Notes under the pieces: generated by a model | Told to the model about the DNA's origin: nothing | What the model saw: the letters and a program-made list of their open reading frames with translations, nothing else | The model's database searches: none | In this document: piece by piece, positions 32,675 through 41,718 of the stretch | Layout: every line of letters begins with the position of its first letter | How positions within the stretch are numbered: the stretch's first letter is position 1 | Assembly: GCA_014529385.2 (NCBI GenBank) | Contig: CM043958.1 | Coordinates: 154,563,293 to 154,627,292, forward strand | From: Adiantum capillus-veneris | Lineage: Eukaryota; Streptophyta; Polypodiopsida; Polypodiales; Pteridaceae | DNA length: 64,000 nt | Direction: 5' to 3' | Made by a program: the position numbers and the translations under genes

Positions 32675-33037
32675 TCAAATTTTTTTATTTCTGAACAGTG
32701 CTTCATTAGTATCCAAATCAATGAATACCCTGTTAGCTTTCATCCATGACACTGCTAAGATACACGGCGTTGCTGATCTACTTGGTGGCAGTACATGAAA
32801 TTTTGTAGTATACGGGTGTGCCTGCACTATGATTGGTATTATAATAGACCACAACGTGGTCACCTCATCTCCCGATGATACTTTCAACCAGTGTGTCTCT
32901 GGGATCGTCTTTATTGGTCCAAGTTTCTGAAAGAGCTCAAAGCTGATGACACTCATTTTTGCTCCAGTGTCAAGCAATGCATAGATTTCAATAAGCTTTA
33001 ATGTAAGGACTACACCAAGTATCTTCCAAGTCGTCAA
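32675..33037 (-). pseudogene. Second retropepsin-like domain, downstream of integrase
   Basis: The 120-residue minus-strand frame reads IEIYALLDTGAKMSVISFEL (about 32970-32930), then a flap-like region VSSGDEVTTLWSIIIPIIVQ. FHVLPPSRSATPCILAVSWM and VFIDLD follow, where ILGxxW(L/M) is the family consensus. This is the fold order of retroviral-type aspartic proteases (RVP): D-T-G-A catalytic loop, flap, C-terminal ILG strand. A separate canonical protease (AILDSGAG) lies upstream of RT at about 37850, so this element has two. The frame overlaps the integrase C-terminal extension (32988-33284) by 50 bp, so a single frameshift probably split one polyprotein. A remnant of another element is an alternative. 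Confidence 0.7.
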
Positions 33038-33332
33038 TGATGCTATCGTCCTGAGTCCTAAGGTCTGTCATGGTCTTTTCTAATTCGTCGCTTTGTATAT
33101 CCACTTCGATTGGTTGGGATGTTGAAAGAGGATATTCGTCAGTCATCATTGGGGTGACTATGTTTATTGTCCTGAGAAATTGCTTTCGTTTAGAAATCCG
33201 TTCCTTTGCTTCTTGTTGTGCCTGGTCCTGAATTCTTTGTTGTTCCTGTCTATAAGTTTTTCCATAATGCAGTTGAAACAACATTTCCGGTGTTAAAGGT
33301 AGATGATATTTTTTTAAACGACACCCACTAAT
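32988..33332 (-). pseudogene. Integrase C-terminal extension of minus-strand gypsy
   Basis: MLFQLHYGKTYRQEQQRIQD and the following Gln/Glu/Lys-rich helix continue the integrase C-terminus. A related segment is present on the plus strand at 61130-61240 (IHEEKKRTQEKQGVVEE), so this extension belongs to the family and is not random sequence. An acidic stretch ending DDSIIDDLEDT follows, and the frame then changes into the retropepsin-like domain. It is probably a linker. Confidence 0.6.
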
Positions 33333-33698
33333 CTAGTTCGGCATTTCTTTTCCATCTAGTGTCAATAGTTTTACTGCTCCGCTGGACGATATTTCTTGGA
33401 TCAAATAAGGCCCCAGTCCCCTTTTCTTTAGCTTTTTGGCATGCTCTTTAAGGGTGTATACCAAGACATAGTCGCCCGTTTTAAAGTCCTTGTTCTTGAC
33501 ATGTTTGTCAAAAAACTCTTTTTGTTGTCTTTTTTTTGCATATATGGACGCTACAGCATTGAGTCGCAACTCATCTAAATTTTCAAGGTCCTCTAACCGT
33601 TCTGAAAGTTCATGCCCCGTCCATTCCAATTGTGTGGCTACCCTTAGTGTGGGGATCAAAAAGTCAATAGGCAATATTGAATTTAACCCATATACCAT
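33333..33698 (-). pseudogene. Integrase C-terminal domain, minus-strand gypsy
   Basis: MVYGLNSILPIDFLIPTLRV follows the integrase catalytic core. KTGDYVLVYTLKEHAKKLKK and RGLGPYLIQEISSSGAVKLL form the SH3-like C-terminal domain of gypsy integrases (GDxVLV ... K..GPF.I). The frame ends LDGKEMPN*, and homology continues after the stop with a YHLPLTPEML-like block. The same domain is found as a fragment at 60929-61134. A TGA in place of Trp at about 33747 separates it from the catalytic core. Confidence 0.85.
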
Positions 33699-33746
33699 AT
33701 TAAATGGTGTAGCATTGAGTGTTGTTTTATATGCAACTCGATAAGC

Positions 33747-35201
33747 TCACAATGCCGAATAGAGCATCCGATCCCAATCTGTTCTTGTTTCACTAACCAG
33801 TTTCGTAAGAACTGTGCACAATATTTTGTTGGTCGCTTCCGCTTGGTCATTGGCTTGTGGATGATAGGGTGCAGATTTGCGATGAATTACCATAAACTCA
33901 TTTAAGAGATGTTGGATAACTTCATTTACAAAGTGTGTCCCTCTATCACTCACCAGCTCGATTGGAAGGCCATAACGTGTAAACACATATTCATATAAGA
34001 ATTGTGCCGTGGTTCTAGCGTCTGCTTTCGTTGTGGCTTTTGCTTCCACCCATTTGGTCATGTAATCCGTGGCCACTATGATATATTGTGCTTGTGAACG
34101 ATACGCTGGTGGAATGATAGGACCAACAAAGTCCAATCCCCATTTAGCGAATGCTCGAGCACTCATCATTGGTCTTAAAGGCATGTCGTATCTTTTAACT
34201 GGTACCTTAGTGCGTTGACATTCATCACACCTTTTCACGAATTCTGCTGCATCTTGAATCATGGTCGGCCACCATATACCTGCAACCATAATGATTTTTA
34301 TGGTTCTCTCTGCTAAAAAATGACCTCCTGCTATGCCTGAATGAGCTTGTTCCAATAATGGAAAGTAGTCATTTTCATGAGGAACTAACCTCAACTGGTC
34401 ATCGGTTCCTCTTTTATACAATTGGTCACTAATGAGGGTATACCTATTCGCTTTGATTTGTAAAGCCTTTTGTCTGGCTTTAGACCAATCTCCTGGCAGC
34501 TCCTTATTAGTCAAATATTCCACAATAGCATGACTCCATGCGGGTGCTACTGTCACTTGGTATAATGTGGCATAATCCACAGTGGTATTGGATGTGCAAA
34601 AGTCGCATTTCTTGATGTAATTAGCTACATCGCCTGCCATTCCTGGACAATACACTCCAAGTCTTCTTAATTGTTCATACATCATTTGATTTCCTCTATG
34701 GAATCCCCATGTTTGTGTATGGGCCTCCTCTAGATACGCTTCGTACTCCTCTGGGCCTATACACAACCTTAGAATCCCATCGTTTCCATGATGGTACATT
34801 CTTCCTGCAAGCATTGTGTAATTTTGTGCTTGTTTAATGTCTTCCACCGTGTGTTTGTCGTCAAGATTCATTCCATATGTCAGCAACGGAATAATTTGCT
34901 CTGACCATTTCGGTACCATCTCTATATTAAACAGGTATGCGTCTGGGAGATCATCATCTACCCCGGTAGCTTTTTCCCCATGTAGTAATCGAGAAAGGTG
35001 GTCTGCTCTTTGATGAGTTTTTCCTTTCTTAACTACTACCGTAAAATCAAACTCCAGCAACACAATGAACCATCTTACAATTCGTCCCGTGTTACAAGGT
35101 TTGTTTACTAAGTACAAGAGTGCCTGATGATCCACAAAGAATGTGAATTTGTTCGCGATTAAGTAATGACGAAATTTCTTTACCGCATATATCATACCCA
35201 A
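33747..35201 (-). CDS. RNase H tail plus integrase with two HHCC modules, minus-strand gypsy
   Basis: The open frame of 484 residues starts inside RNase H: FFVDHQALLYLVNKP, then HQRADHLSRL. Two zinc-binding modules follow. The first has H161, H168, C199, C202 (HTQTWGFH ... CDFC). The second has H287, H294, C325, C328 (HSGIAGGH ... CDEC). Both have spacing HX6H-X30-CX2C and share a preceding YTL/YTM...LY/MY...LRL block, so one is a duplicate of the other. The catalytic core has D357 (GLDFVGP), D419 (LVSDRGTHF) and E455 (NDQAEATNK), an exact D-D-35-E. Integrase inserts the cDNA into the genome. The frame ends by a Trp-to-stop change at 33747. Gypsy integrases usually carry one HHCC module. Confidence 0.9.
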   Translation of the reverse strand: MGMIYAVKKFRHYLIANKFTFFVDHQALLYLVNKPCNTGRIVRWFIVLLEFDFTVVVKKGKTHQRADHLSRLLHGEKATGVDDDLPDAYLFNIEMVPKWSEQIIPLLTYGMNLDDKHTVEDIKQAQNYTMLAGRMYHHGNDGILRLCIGPEEYEAYLEEAHTQTWGFHRGNQMMYEQLRRLGVYCPGMAGDVANYIKKCDFCTSNTTVDYATLYQVTVAPAWSHAIVEYLTNKELPGDWSKARQKALQIKANRYTLISDQLYKRGTDDQLRLVPHENDYFPLLEQAHSGIAGGHFLAERTIKIIMVAGIWWPTMIQDAAEFVKRCDECQRTKVPVKRYDMPLRPMMSARAFAKWGLDFVGPIIPPAYRSQAQYIIVATDYMTKWVEAKATTKADARTTAQFLYEYVFTRYGLPIELVSDRGTHFVNEVIQHLLNEFMVIHRKSAPYHPQANDQAEATNKILCTVLTKLVSETRTDWDRMLYSAL

Positions 35202-35357
35202 TCCTTCTCTTTCAGTGGTAGTATAATTCTTTTCTGCACTGTTGAGTTGTCTACTAGCATAACTGATTGGAAAATCCGTCTTACCCTCATCTGGTTGTGC
35301 TAATATACAGCCTATTGTAAATGTCGAAGCATCTACATGTACATGGAAGATCTTTGA

Positions 35358-36071
35358 TCAATCTGGTGCTTTTAGAATTGGTGCAGATACCAGTGCATCT
35401 TTTAGTTTCTGGAATGACTCCTCACATTCATTTGTCCAAATGAAGAGCGTGATTAGACTATACAAGGGTTTTGCTATTACAGCGTACATGTAGATAAAAC
35501 GTCGGTAGTATCCACAATGTCCCATAAATGATTGTACCTCTCGTACAGTGTTTGGTCTTGGCAATTCTATGATCACCTTTACCTTGTCTTCATCAGTGGT
35601 AATTCCATTAGCCGACACTATGTGGCCTAAGATTTTACCTTGTCGTACCATGAATACACATTTTTCTGGGTTGAGGCAAATCCTATACGTTCTGTATTTC
35701 TTGAATACCTTTCTAAGATGATCTATATGGTCTTCTCTTAATAGAGAATAGACACACAAGTCGTCCATGTAAATATCCAAGAATTTTCGCAAGTATTCTT
35801 TAAAAACGTGTGCCATTAATCTCTGAAATGTGGCTGGAGCATTGGTCAAGCCAAATGGCATTACCCTAAACGCATATATGCCCCATTCTGTTGCAAATGC
35901 TGTTTTGTATTGATCTTCTAGTTTGACCCCCAATTGGTTATAACCAGAGAATCCGTCCATAAAGCTATAGGCTTGCTTGCCTGCTACTCGTTCTAGGACG
36001 TGTTCAGTGATAGGAAGAGGGTAGTTGTCCCTTATTGTTGCTGCGTTTACCTTCTTGAGATTTACACACAC
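35358..36071 (-). CDS. Reverse transcriptase core, minus-strand gypsy
   Basis: CVNLKKVNAATIRDNYPLPI opens the fingers/palm. SFMDGFSGYNQLGVKLEDQY carries the first catalytic Asp and RVMPFGLTNAPATFQRLMAH follows. LDIYMDDLCVYS contains the YMDD box, intact. The RT connection reads ILGHIVSANGITTDEDKVKV, then VREVQSFMGHCGYYRRFIYM and LFIWTNECEESFQKLKDALV. The N-terminal part lies at 36179-36733 in another frame, and the RNase H start lies in the 35202-35357 gap. This part alone retains all RT active-site residues. Confidence 0.88.
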   Translation of the reverse strand: MCVNLKKVNAATIRDNYPLPITEHVLERVAGKQAYSFMDGFSGYNQLGVKLEDQYKTAFATEWGIYAFRVMPFGLTNAPATFQRLMAHVFKEYLRKFLDIYMDDLCVYSLLREDHIDHLRKVFKKYRTYRICLNPEKCVFMVRQGKILGHIVSANGITTDEDKVKVIIELPRPNTVREVQSFMGHCGYYRRFIYMYAVIAKPLYSLITLFIWTNECEESFQKLKDALVSAPILKAPD

Positions 36072-36178
36072 TCATAATTTCCCGTTTTTCTTTGGTACCA
36101 CCACTATTGGGGACACCCAATCCGTGTGTTCTATCTCATAAATAAATTCAGCCTCCAGAAGTTTGTCTATCTCCTCTT

Positions 36179-36733
36179 TTATCCTTTGGTGAATGTCTCA
36201 TTATACGTGTATGGACGTTGTTTGCTTGGCTTTGCATCAGACTTCAGAGGGATTGAATGTTCACAAATGTTAGGATCCACTCCCTTTAAATCTTTGTACG
36301 ACCATGCAAATACATATCGAAATTCCTTAAGTGTTTTGATTAGTAAGTCCTCTTCTTCTCGACCTAGATCTGTGGCAATGTAAGCAGGTCGAGGATTTTC
36401 TCTTAGCTCTGCTAAGTCTATTTTCTTGGCGTTCTCTGGCCCATCGTAGGACTCGTTTGATTTAGGCTCCCTCATTGGTTGCTGAACCACCAATCTTCTT
36501 TCCTGAATGGTGTACTTACAATAGTGAGGAGGTACATCTATCTTTTTACTCCCATCACTAGCGTTCGTTCCATCGCTACTTTCCATTTCAGTTGTCCATA
36601 CAATTTTAATTTTTTGTTTCAACTCATTGTATCTCGTTTTCCGTTCAATTTTCATCATAATTGGATTACCACAGACATTCAGTTTTTCTATTGCAACTCT
36701 TTTTTTTGCTTTGCTGGTTTTCCTAGGTTTCAA
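36179..36733 (-). pseudogene. Protease-RT linker and RT N-terminus, minus-strand gypsy
   Basis: The frame of 184 residues ends with IATDLGREEEDLLIKTLKEF, then FAWSYKDLKGVDPNICEHSI and KPSKQRPYTYNETFTKG. This is the segment ahead of the RT fingers in gypsy elements (FAW.Y.DM.GI.P....H.I). A short frameshift (36072-36178) separates it from the RT core, where EFIYEIEHTD-like and VVPKKNGK-like blocks can be read with a stop before CVNLKKVN. The upstream part is charged and not conserved. Confidence 0.78.
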
Positions 36734-36861
36734 CAGTCTGGACTTAAATCCTTAGTCTTCAACAACCTTAAGAAATCTTCCTGACACTTTATCCTTAGCA
36801 CAATCAACAGCATGAATGTTCATAAGGAAATGTGTCTTACCCTTAAACTCCGGCATGGGTC

Positions 36862-37275
36862 TCAGCCTGGTTGGTGGATTGATATGGCGTCGTTTACTCT
36901 TGTATCTTTTTGGCGTCTCTCACTTTGGTTTGGGAAATTGTAGAAGACGTCATTGTCTTGATCTTGATTGTCGTCTCCCCCCGTATTTTCTGACTTCTCG
37001 TCATCCGCGTTACCCTTGTTTTCACTTTGATCAGAAGAATCATAAAATTCGTCTCCCTCCTGCTTGATTTCTTTAGTGGGGATGTCCACATAGCCCACTA
37101 TCTTAATCTCAAGTTTCGTTTCTGTTTTATTTATCCTCATATTCTCAGTATCTCCATCGTTCTCATCCTCCTCCCCAATTTTGCTCAACATGTAGTATGG
37201 TATGATATCGTAGCCATTCTCATCACAAAATTTGGTGGGAGTGACTTCATTGACGCATACATCCAATGTAGCCAA
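36862..37275 (-). CDS. Acidic linker between protease and RT, minus-strand gypsy
   Basis: A 137-residue frame starts ATLDVCVNEVTPTKFCDENG. It then becomes Asp/Glu/Asn-rich (GEEDENDGDTENMR, GDDNQDQDNDVF). I recognise no domain. Position between the canonical protease and RT, on the same strand, makes it part of the same polyprotein. Confidence 0.5.
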   Translation of the reverse strand: MATLDVCVNEVTPTKFCDENGYDIIPYYMLSKIGEEDENDGDTENMRINKTETKLEIKIVGYVDIPTKEIKQEGDEFYDSSDQSENKGNADDEKSENTGGDDNQDQDNDVFYNFPNQSERRQKDTRVNDAISIHQPG

Positions 37276-37323
37276 AATCTGAGACCATTCTAGGGGTTCG
37301 AGCTTTTCTTCAGGAAAAGGTTC

Positions 37324-37918
37324 TCAAATATATGCATCGTCTTCCAAGACCCTCTCTAGTGTCCTTTCATTGTGGTCAAATTCACTACATTGAGATGCCC
37401 CGCACATCCATATCTCCTTTTTCTTACAAAGCCACGCTGGGACTTCTGATCCACTAATGGTGGCTGAGTCAAATTCTTCCACAGGGGTTCTCGTGACATC
37501 ATGGTAGCTATGATTTTTCATGTTTACGCGTGTAGTAGTTTCAACATGTCTTAGATACAAATAATCATACCCCCAGTCCTGCAACATTTTGAGTTGCCTC
37601 ATGAATGGCCTACCAAGGATAATTTCATAGTTGTTCTTCTTGCCGAAATCTACTATGGCAAAGGTATGTTCGTACTCTATGCCACAGGAAGATACCACAA
37701 TTGCCTCAAGAAATCCTATAGGCCTTTCTATGTGCCCATCCGCCAGTTGCAATTTCATTCTAGTTGTTCGTATTGCTGGTTTTCCCCATTTTCCCCATAG
37801 AATTTTGGTCGCAATGGCAATGCCAGCTCCACTATCAAGTATTGCCTTAGTCTCTATGCCGTTATACTCAACTGGTAGGGTTGTGTTGCCGTCTTCACCT
37901 TCACAATACTCGGTCTAG
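37324..37918 (-). pseudogene. Canonical gypsy protease, minus-strand gypsy
   Basis: Read from about 37915 downwards, the minus strand gives VEYNGIETKAILDSGAGIAI and ATKILWGKWG. The open frame from 37758 then continues MKLQLADGHIERPIGFLEAI. HTFAIVDFG and YEIILGRPFMRQLKMLQDWG give the ILGRPF strand that closes the retropepsin fold. D-S-G-A is the catalytic loop (reads DSGAG). The protease processes gag-pol. It lies in the expected place between gag and RT, unlike the extra retropepsin at 32675-33037. Confidence 0.82.
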
Positions 37919-38129
37919 TGTTGACTTTCTTCGGTTCGGTGTCATTAAGCTCGGTTTTGAAGAGCTTAAGAGGTCTCCTTATGCCAAATTTTTCAAGACA
38001 TTTGCCCACTTCCGTTCACATGCTTGGCCTAATTTTTAACAATTTTGCCAATGTGATTGTGCACTTGACCGGAGTGGTCAATAAGTCTGTCAGGATTTTA
38101 GTGTCCAATTGATTTGACCCGCCTATTCT

Positions 38130-38908
38130 CTAAGAAGGTACTCTTTGAATTTTTGACCTTGCCTCATAGTTTCCCATATATGATGGCAAAGTTCTGAGTG
38201 CTTTTGGTCTGCTATCTTCAGATGCAACTGAACCATTATCCCCTTGAAATGATTTAACGTCTAAATCCCATGGAGGCTTATTCAAGTTCAGCTCCGAGAA
38301 AGGCGCCGACTCGACTGTTTTTGTCTCATATTTTTCTTGAGATTTTCGCACCGTTTCCCATAGCTCTTCAGGCCAATTTTCTTCCACAATAGGGGAATAT
38401 GGTGAAAATCTTTCAGTGATTCATCAGTGCTATTAGGCACGTCTTTTGCATCCTCAACATCCGGCAAGGATTTAATGTTTTCTATCTTGTCGGGTATCTT
38501 TTGTTCGGTTTTGTGAGGTGTTTCATTATTTGGTGGTTTGATTACTCTATCTCCTGCTTCCATAGGTGGAGGCTCCAGTAAAGCTTATGCAGTTTCAATC
38601 AACTGTTTGCACATCTCTCGTCTCTGTTTTTCTATCTCTGGATATGGATATGTCATCCACCTTTGCTCTAGAGTCTGTCTATTCTTCAATCTTGCTTCAT
38701 ATTCTTGCAAGATTGCATCTAAGGGTTCATTGATCTTATCTACCAATACCGACCCTCCTGAGCTTGCACTTCTTGGTCCCTCCGTTGATTTTAGAGAGTC
38801 GAACTCTCTTTGCTGTTTAAGTTGCTTTCGAGCTATTGTTAGCTCAGCTTCTACATCTTTTTGTTTTTGCTCACGTCTAGTTTCATTTTTGCTCTTCGTT
38901 CTTTCCAA
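38130..38908 (-). pseudogene. Gag-protease linker frames, minus-strand gypsy
   Basis: Three short overlapping frames (38585-38908, 38288-38563, 38130-38387) are rich in Glu, Lys and Arg. The first looks like a coiled coil: EQKQKDVEAELTIARKQLKQ. Others read PPNNETPHKTEQKIPDKIEN and WEENWPEELW-like segments. No domain was recognised. They lie between gag and protease and were probably one frame before indels. Confidence 0.5.
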
Positions 38909-40059
38909 GGATTATCACGACTGATGCTAGACTTGTCAGTCTTGATTTCTTCTTGATTTTCATCGTTACTCTTGGGCTGATTGTCATTTTTCCTTGCTTG
39001 GGATCTCGTCAAGACCTTAACAGGAATTGGAGTTTTGTTTTCTGTCCCTCCACTGGAAGGCAGTGCTCCCAGCATATTCAAGGTAGTTTTTGCTCCTTTT
39101 CTCGGGATTTTAGGGCAATCAGGGATCAAGTGAGTAATTCCACACTCCGTGCAATATGCGTTGACCCTAATGATTTCGTCATGAGGACAGTCCCTCAGCC
39201 AATGCTCTCCACCACAATTATAGCATGGTCCTTTAGGTTGGTTAGGTGCTCCTGGAGCTCCTCTTTGTTGGTGTGCAATTCTTTGCCCGCTCATGCCTCC
39301 GTTGGCTATGAACAATAGTGTTCTTTCATCCAGGCTATATCGTCCTTCTCCCGCTGCCTGCGCAGCAGTTGGTGGTCCTGTATTTCCTATCATGCTCCAT
39401 GGTTCTGGTGTAGAGGGTTCTTCTGGTGGATAATAGACAGAGTTCGCCGCATATCCATTGGGCTCGTCGTAGTATACATGCATAGGTACCAAAGCCTTCT
39501 CATCCGACTCAGTTACTATGGGTGTGTATCTTATGCCGACCGGTCGTAATCCTGGTAGGGGTGGTTGTTGGCCCAACACTGGTTGTGGTCTTTCTATACC
39601 TACAGGTCCTGGTAGGTTGCCTGTTTGATATCTAGGCATCGGTGGGACTTGAGGGGATGTCGCCTCAGCTTGCGGAGCATATGGTCGTTCTCTCACATAT
39701 CCCTTGTTATAATAACACTCCTCCGTCCCATGGTTTGTCCATTTTTGTTCAATCGCACACCATTTTGGTTGTTTAGCTTGTGGTTTGGAATACAAGTTAA
39801 TCTTTTTAAGCACTTCCTCTACAAGCTGCTCTTGGCTTACCGCTACTTCTCCTTTCAGTGTTGTCTTAGCAGACTTGCTTCCGCTTTGTTGCGAGGAAGA
39901 ATCATCGTCAAGATCCTTGAAATCACCCTCTTTGTAGACCGCACAATTGTCCACAAGGTATAGAGCTTCCTTGGTTAAATCATTCAACGTCGTGCTCCTT
40001 TTCATATGTAAGTCCTTTTGAAGATCTGCATTTCTTAGTCCTTGGATAAATATAAGCAT
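38851..40059 (-). CDS. Gag C-terminal half with two zinc knuckles, minus-strand gypsy
   Basis: The open frame of 402 residues starts in the capsid end (MLIFIQGLRNADLQKDLHMK, then STTLNDLTKEALYLVDNC). A Pro/Gln/Tyr-rich linker follows. Two tandem knuckles come next: CYNCGGEHWLRDCP and YCTECGITHLIPDCP (about 39230-39110), both of the CX2CX3HX4C type. Nucleocapsid knuckles bind the element's RNA for packaging. A basic Ser/Lys tail ends the frame. The capsid core lies just upstream in a shifted frame (40081-40473). Confidence 0.85.
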   Translation of the reverse strand: MLIFIQGLRNADLQKDLHMKRSTTLNDLTKEALYLVDNCAVYKEGDFKDLDDDSSSQQSGSKSAKTTLKGEVAVSQEQLVEEVLKKINLYSKPQAKQPKWCAIEQKWTNHGTEECYYNKGYVRERPYAPQAEATSPQVPPMPRYQTGNLPGPVGIERPQPVLGQQPPLPGLRPVGIRYTPIVTESDEKALVPMHVYYDEPNGYAANSVYYPPEEPSTPEPWSMIGNTGPPTAAQAAGEGRYSLDERTLLFIANGGMSGQRIAHQQRGAPGAPNQPKGPCYNCGGEHWLRDCPHDEIIRVNAYCTECGITHLIPDCPKIPRKGAKTTLNMLGALPSSGGTENKTPIPVKVLTRSQARKNDNQPKSNDENQEEIKTDKSSISRDNPWKERRAKMKLDVSKNKKM

Positions 40060-40080
40060 AAGTCTGGACTGAGTTGGCAG

Positions 40081-40473
40081 TTATTCTACGGGGCAGAACT
40101 TAACATATCTTTTTAATTGGAGGGCTGTCTTTCGCACAGACTCTCCATCTTTCTGTTTGAATTTATGGATTTGTGAGACTGTATTATGAGCTATTCCCCT
40201 TTGTGAGAATTCCTCGATAAACTCGTCAAACACTTCCTCCATCGACTCAAAGTCTCTTCGCTCCACCGAGTCAAACCATGTAGCAGCATCATCCTCTAAT
40301 GTTAAACCGAATCCTGCAAATTGGGTAGGAAAGTCTAACACCTCTTCAGCTCTAATTACACGCACAAAGGCTGCTACATGATCTCTCGGATCCTTGATTC
40401 CTGTATATTTCTTGTTTACCCATTTTTGCACTTGAGAAGGTCTAATTCTAAGATGGTCTACAAATCTCATCAT
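40081..40473 (-). pseudogene. Gag capsid core, minus-strand gypsy
   Basis: A 130-residue frame reads YTGIKDPRDHVAAFVRVIRA, then FGLTLEDDAATWFDSVERRD and SFIEEF-like FDEFIEEFSQRGIAHNTVSQ. IHKFKQKDGESVRKTALQLK follows. This is the Retrotrans_gag family signature (D.A..WF, F...F...F, Q..ES...Y..R). A stop (FCPVE*) and a frameshift divide it from the rest of gag at 40059. Confidence 0.85.
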
Positions 40474-40742
40474 GGGATCTCCCCGTCATGGTCAATATAC
40501 CTTCTCTGGTCTTCTGTAGTGGCCAGGTTCCTCTCCCAATGGTGCTCCTAATCCATAATTTCTAACAGTTCTCGCAAGAGATGGTTCATCTCTCCGAACT
40601 CGTTCTCGGGGTGTTCTTTTAGGCTCGGTTGACCCCTGAGTCTTTGGCTTACTCTCTCCTTGATACTGTGCATAGAGTGGTGGTTCTTGTAAATCCCTTA
40701 ACCCTCGTGTGGTTTGATAACCCTCTCGGGTTTGGTCTTGTT

Positions 40743-41718
40743 CTAATGTAGCACTCTGTCAAAGCCATGCCTGCAATGATGGCTGAGTAGCTGGTTCATC
40801 CTGGTAGTTGGACGTCGGTTGTCGGGTAGAATGTGAGGTAGCGTCATACTCTTCTGAAAAGGGATTTGTCGACTTGCTAGTGGTGTAGGTGGCTCTTGGT
40901 ACTTCGTCGGGGCCATAGGTCGATGCTCCCGGAACTGTTGCCTTTTCAACCTCTTCTAGGAGAATACGTTTGTATTCTCGCCCCTATCTGTCAACAAAAA
41001 CAATATCCTTCCCCATAGCAGTTTCATAAGAAAATAAGTAAAGAACCTTGTCTTTGCTTAATTTGTTTGGGTATGGTTCCTTGCATCGAAAGTAAGACAC
41101 TATTCCCTCGCTTTCATGCTTGTAAATCCCTACATTCTCATTATAGGTTGGGACCCTGGTTGTTTTCTTATCATACATAAAAAGCGCTCCAGGTTGATCA
41201 ATGTTAGGAGGCGGTTCTTGGGTTTCTGAAACCATTTTCCCTTTTGCCACGTTATCCCCATATCTGTTGTAATCCTCAGGGTTACTCACTATCAGATAGT
41301 GGTTCCCCTTTTCGTCTCGGAATCTGTCACCATCATCATAGACTCAAATTATCTCTAGTCTCTGAGCCGGTCTTTCTTCAATACAAATACACTTGCGTCC
41401 CCGATAGTCAGAATAAACTAAGGCTCCCCTCGAGTTAGTTCCTTCCAAGAAGATTATAGTGAACTTGGTTTCGTTTAAGGGATGTAGGGAGGTGCCCCCC
41501 CCTGGCATTGGTCCTTCACCGTTGAAACCTCCTGGCTGTTGACTCCCCATCATGAAGGACTTTTTCGACGAAGTGTCAGTATCACTACCCTCTTCAATGA
41601 TTGGTGCTAATGGGTCTAGTCTCGTCTGAGTTACACTCTCTTCGGTGGATGTGGTGCTTACTTGACTTTTGACACTTTTAGCTCCCGACTTAACAAAGGC
41701 TCCTGACCTTAAATACAT
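40743..41718 (-). pseudogene. Gag N-terminal frames, minus-strand gypsy
   Basis: Three frames (41344-41718, 40984-41289, 40743-40949) precede the capsid core. The first starts MYLRSGAFVKSGAKSVKSQV, then a Ser/Thr-rich part and a Gly-rich run. It ends with TKFTIIFLEGTNSRGALVYS, which pairs with GALFMYDKKTTRVPTYNENV in the second frame. These look like two copies of a small strand-rich motif. I do not recognise a named domain. The first Met at 41718 lies about 1.6 kb from the primer site, so the leader is long. Confidence 0.5.
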
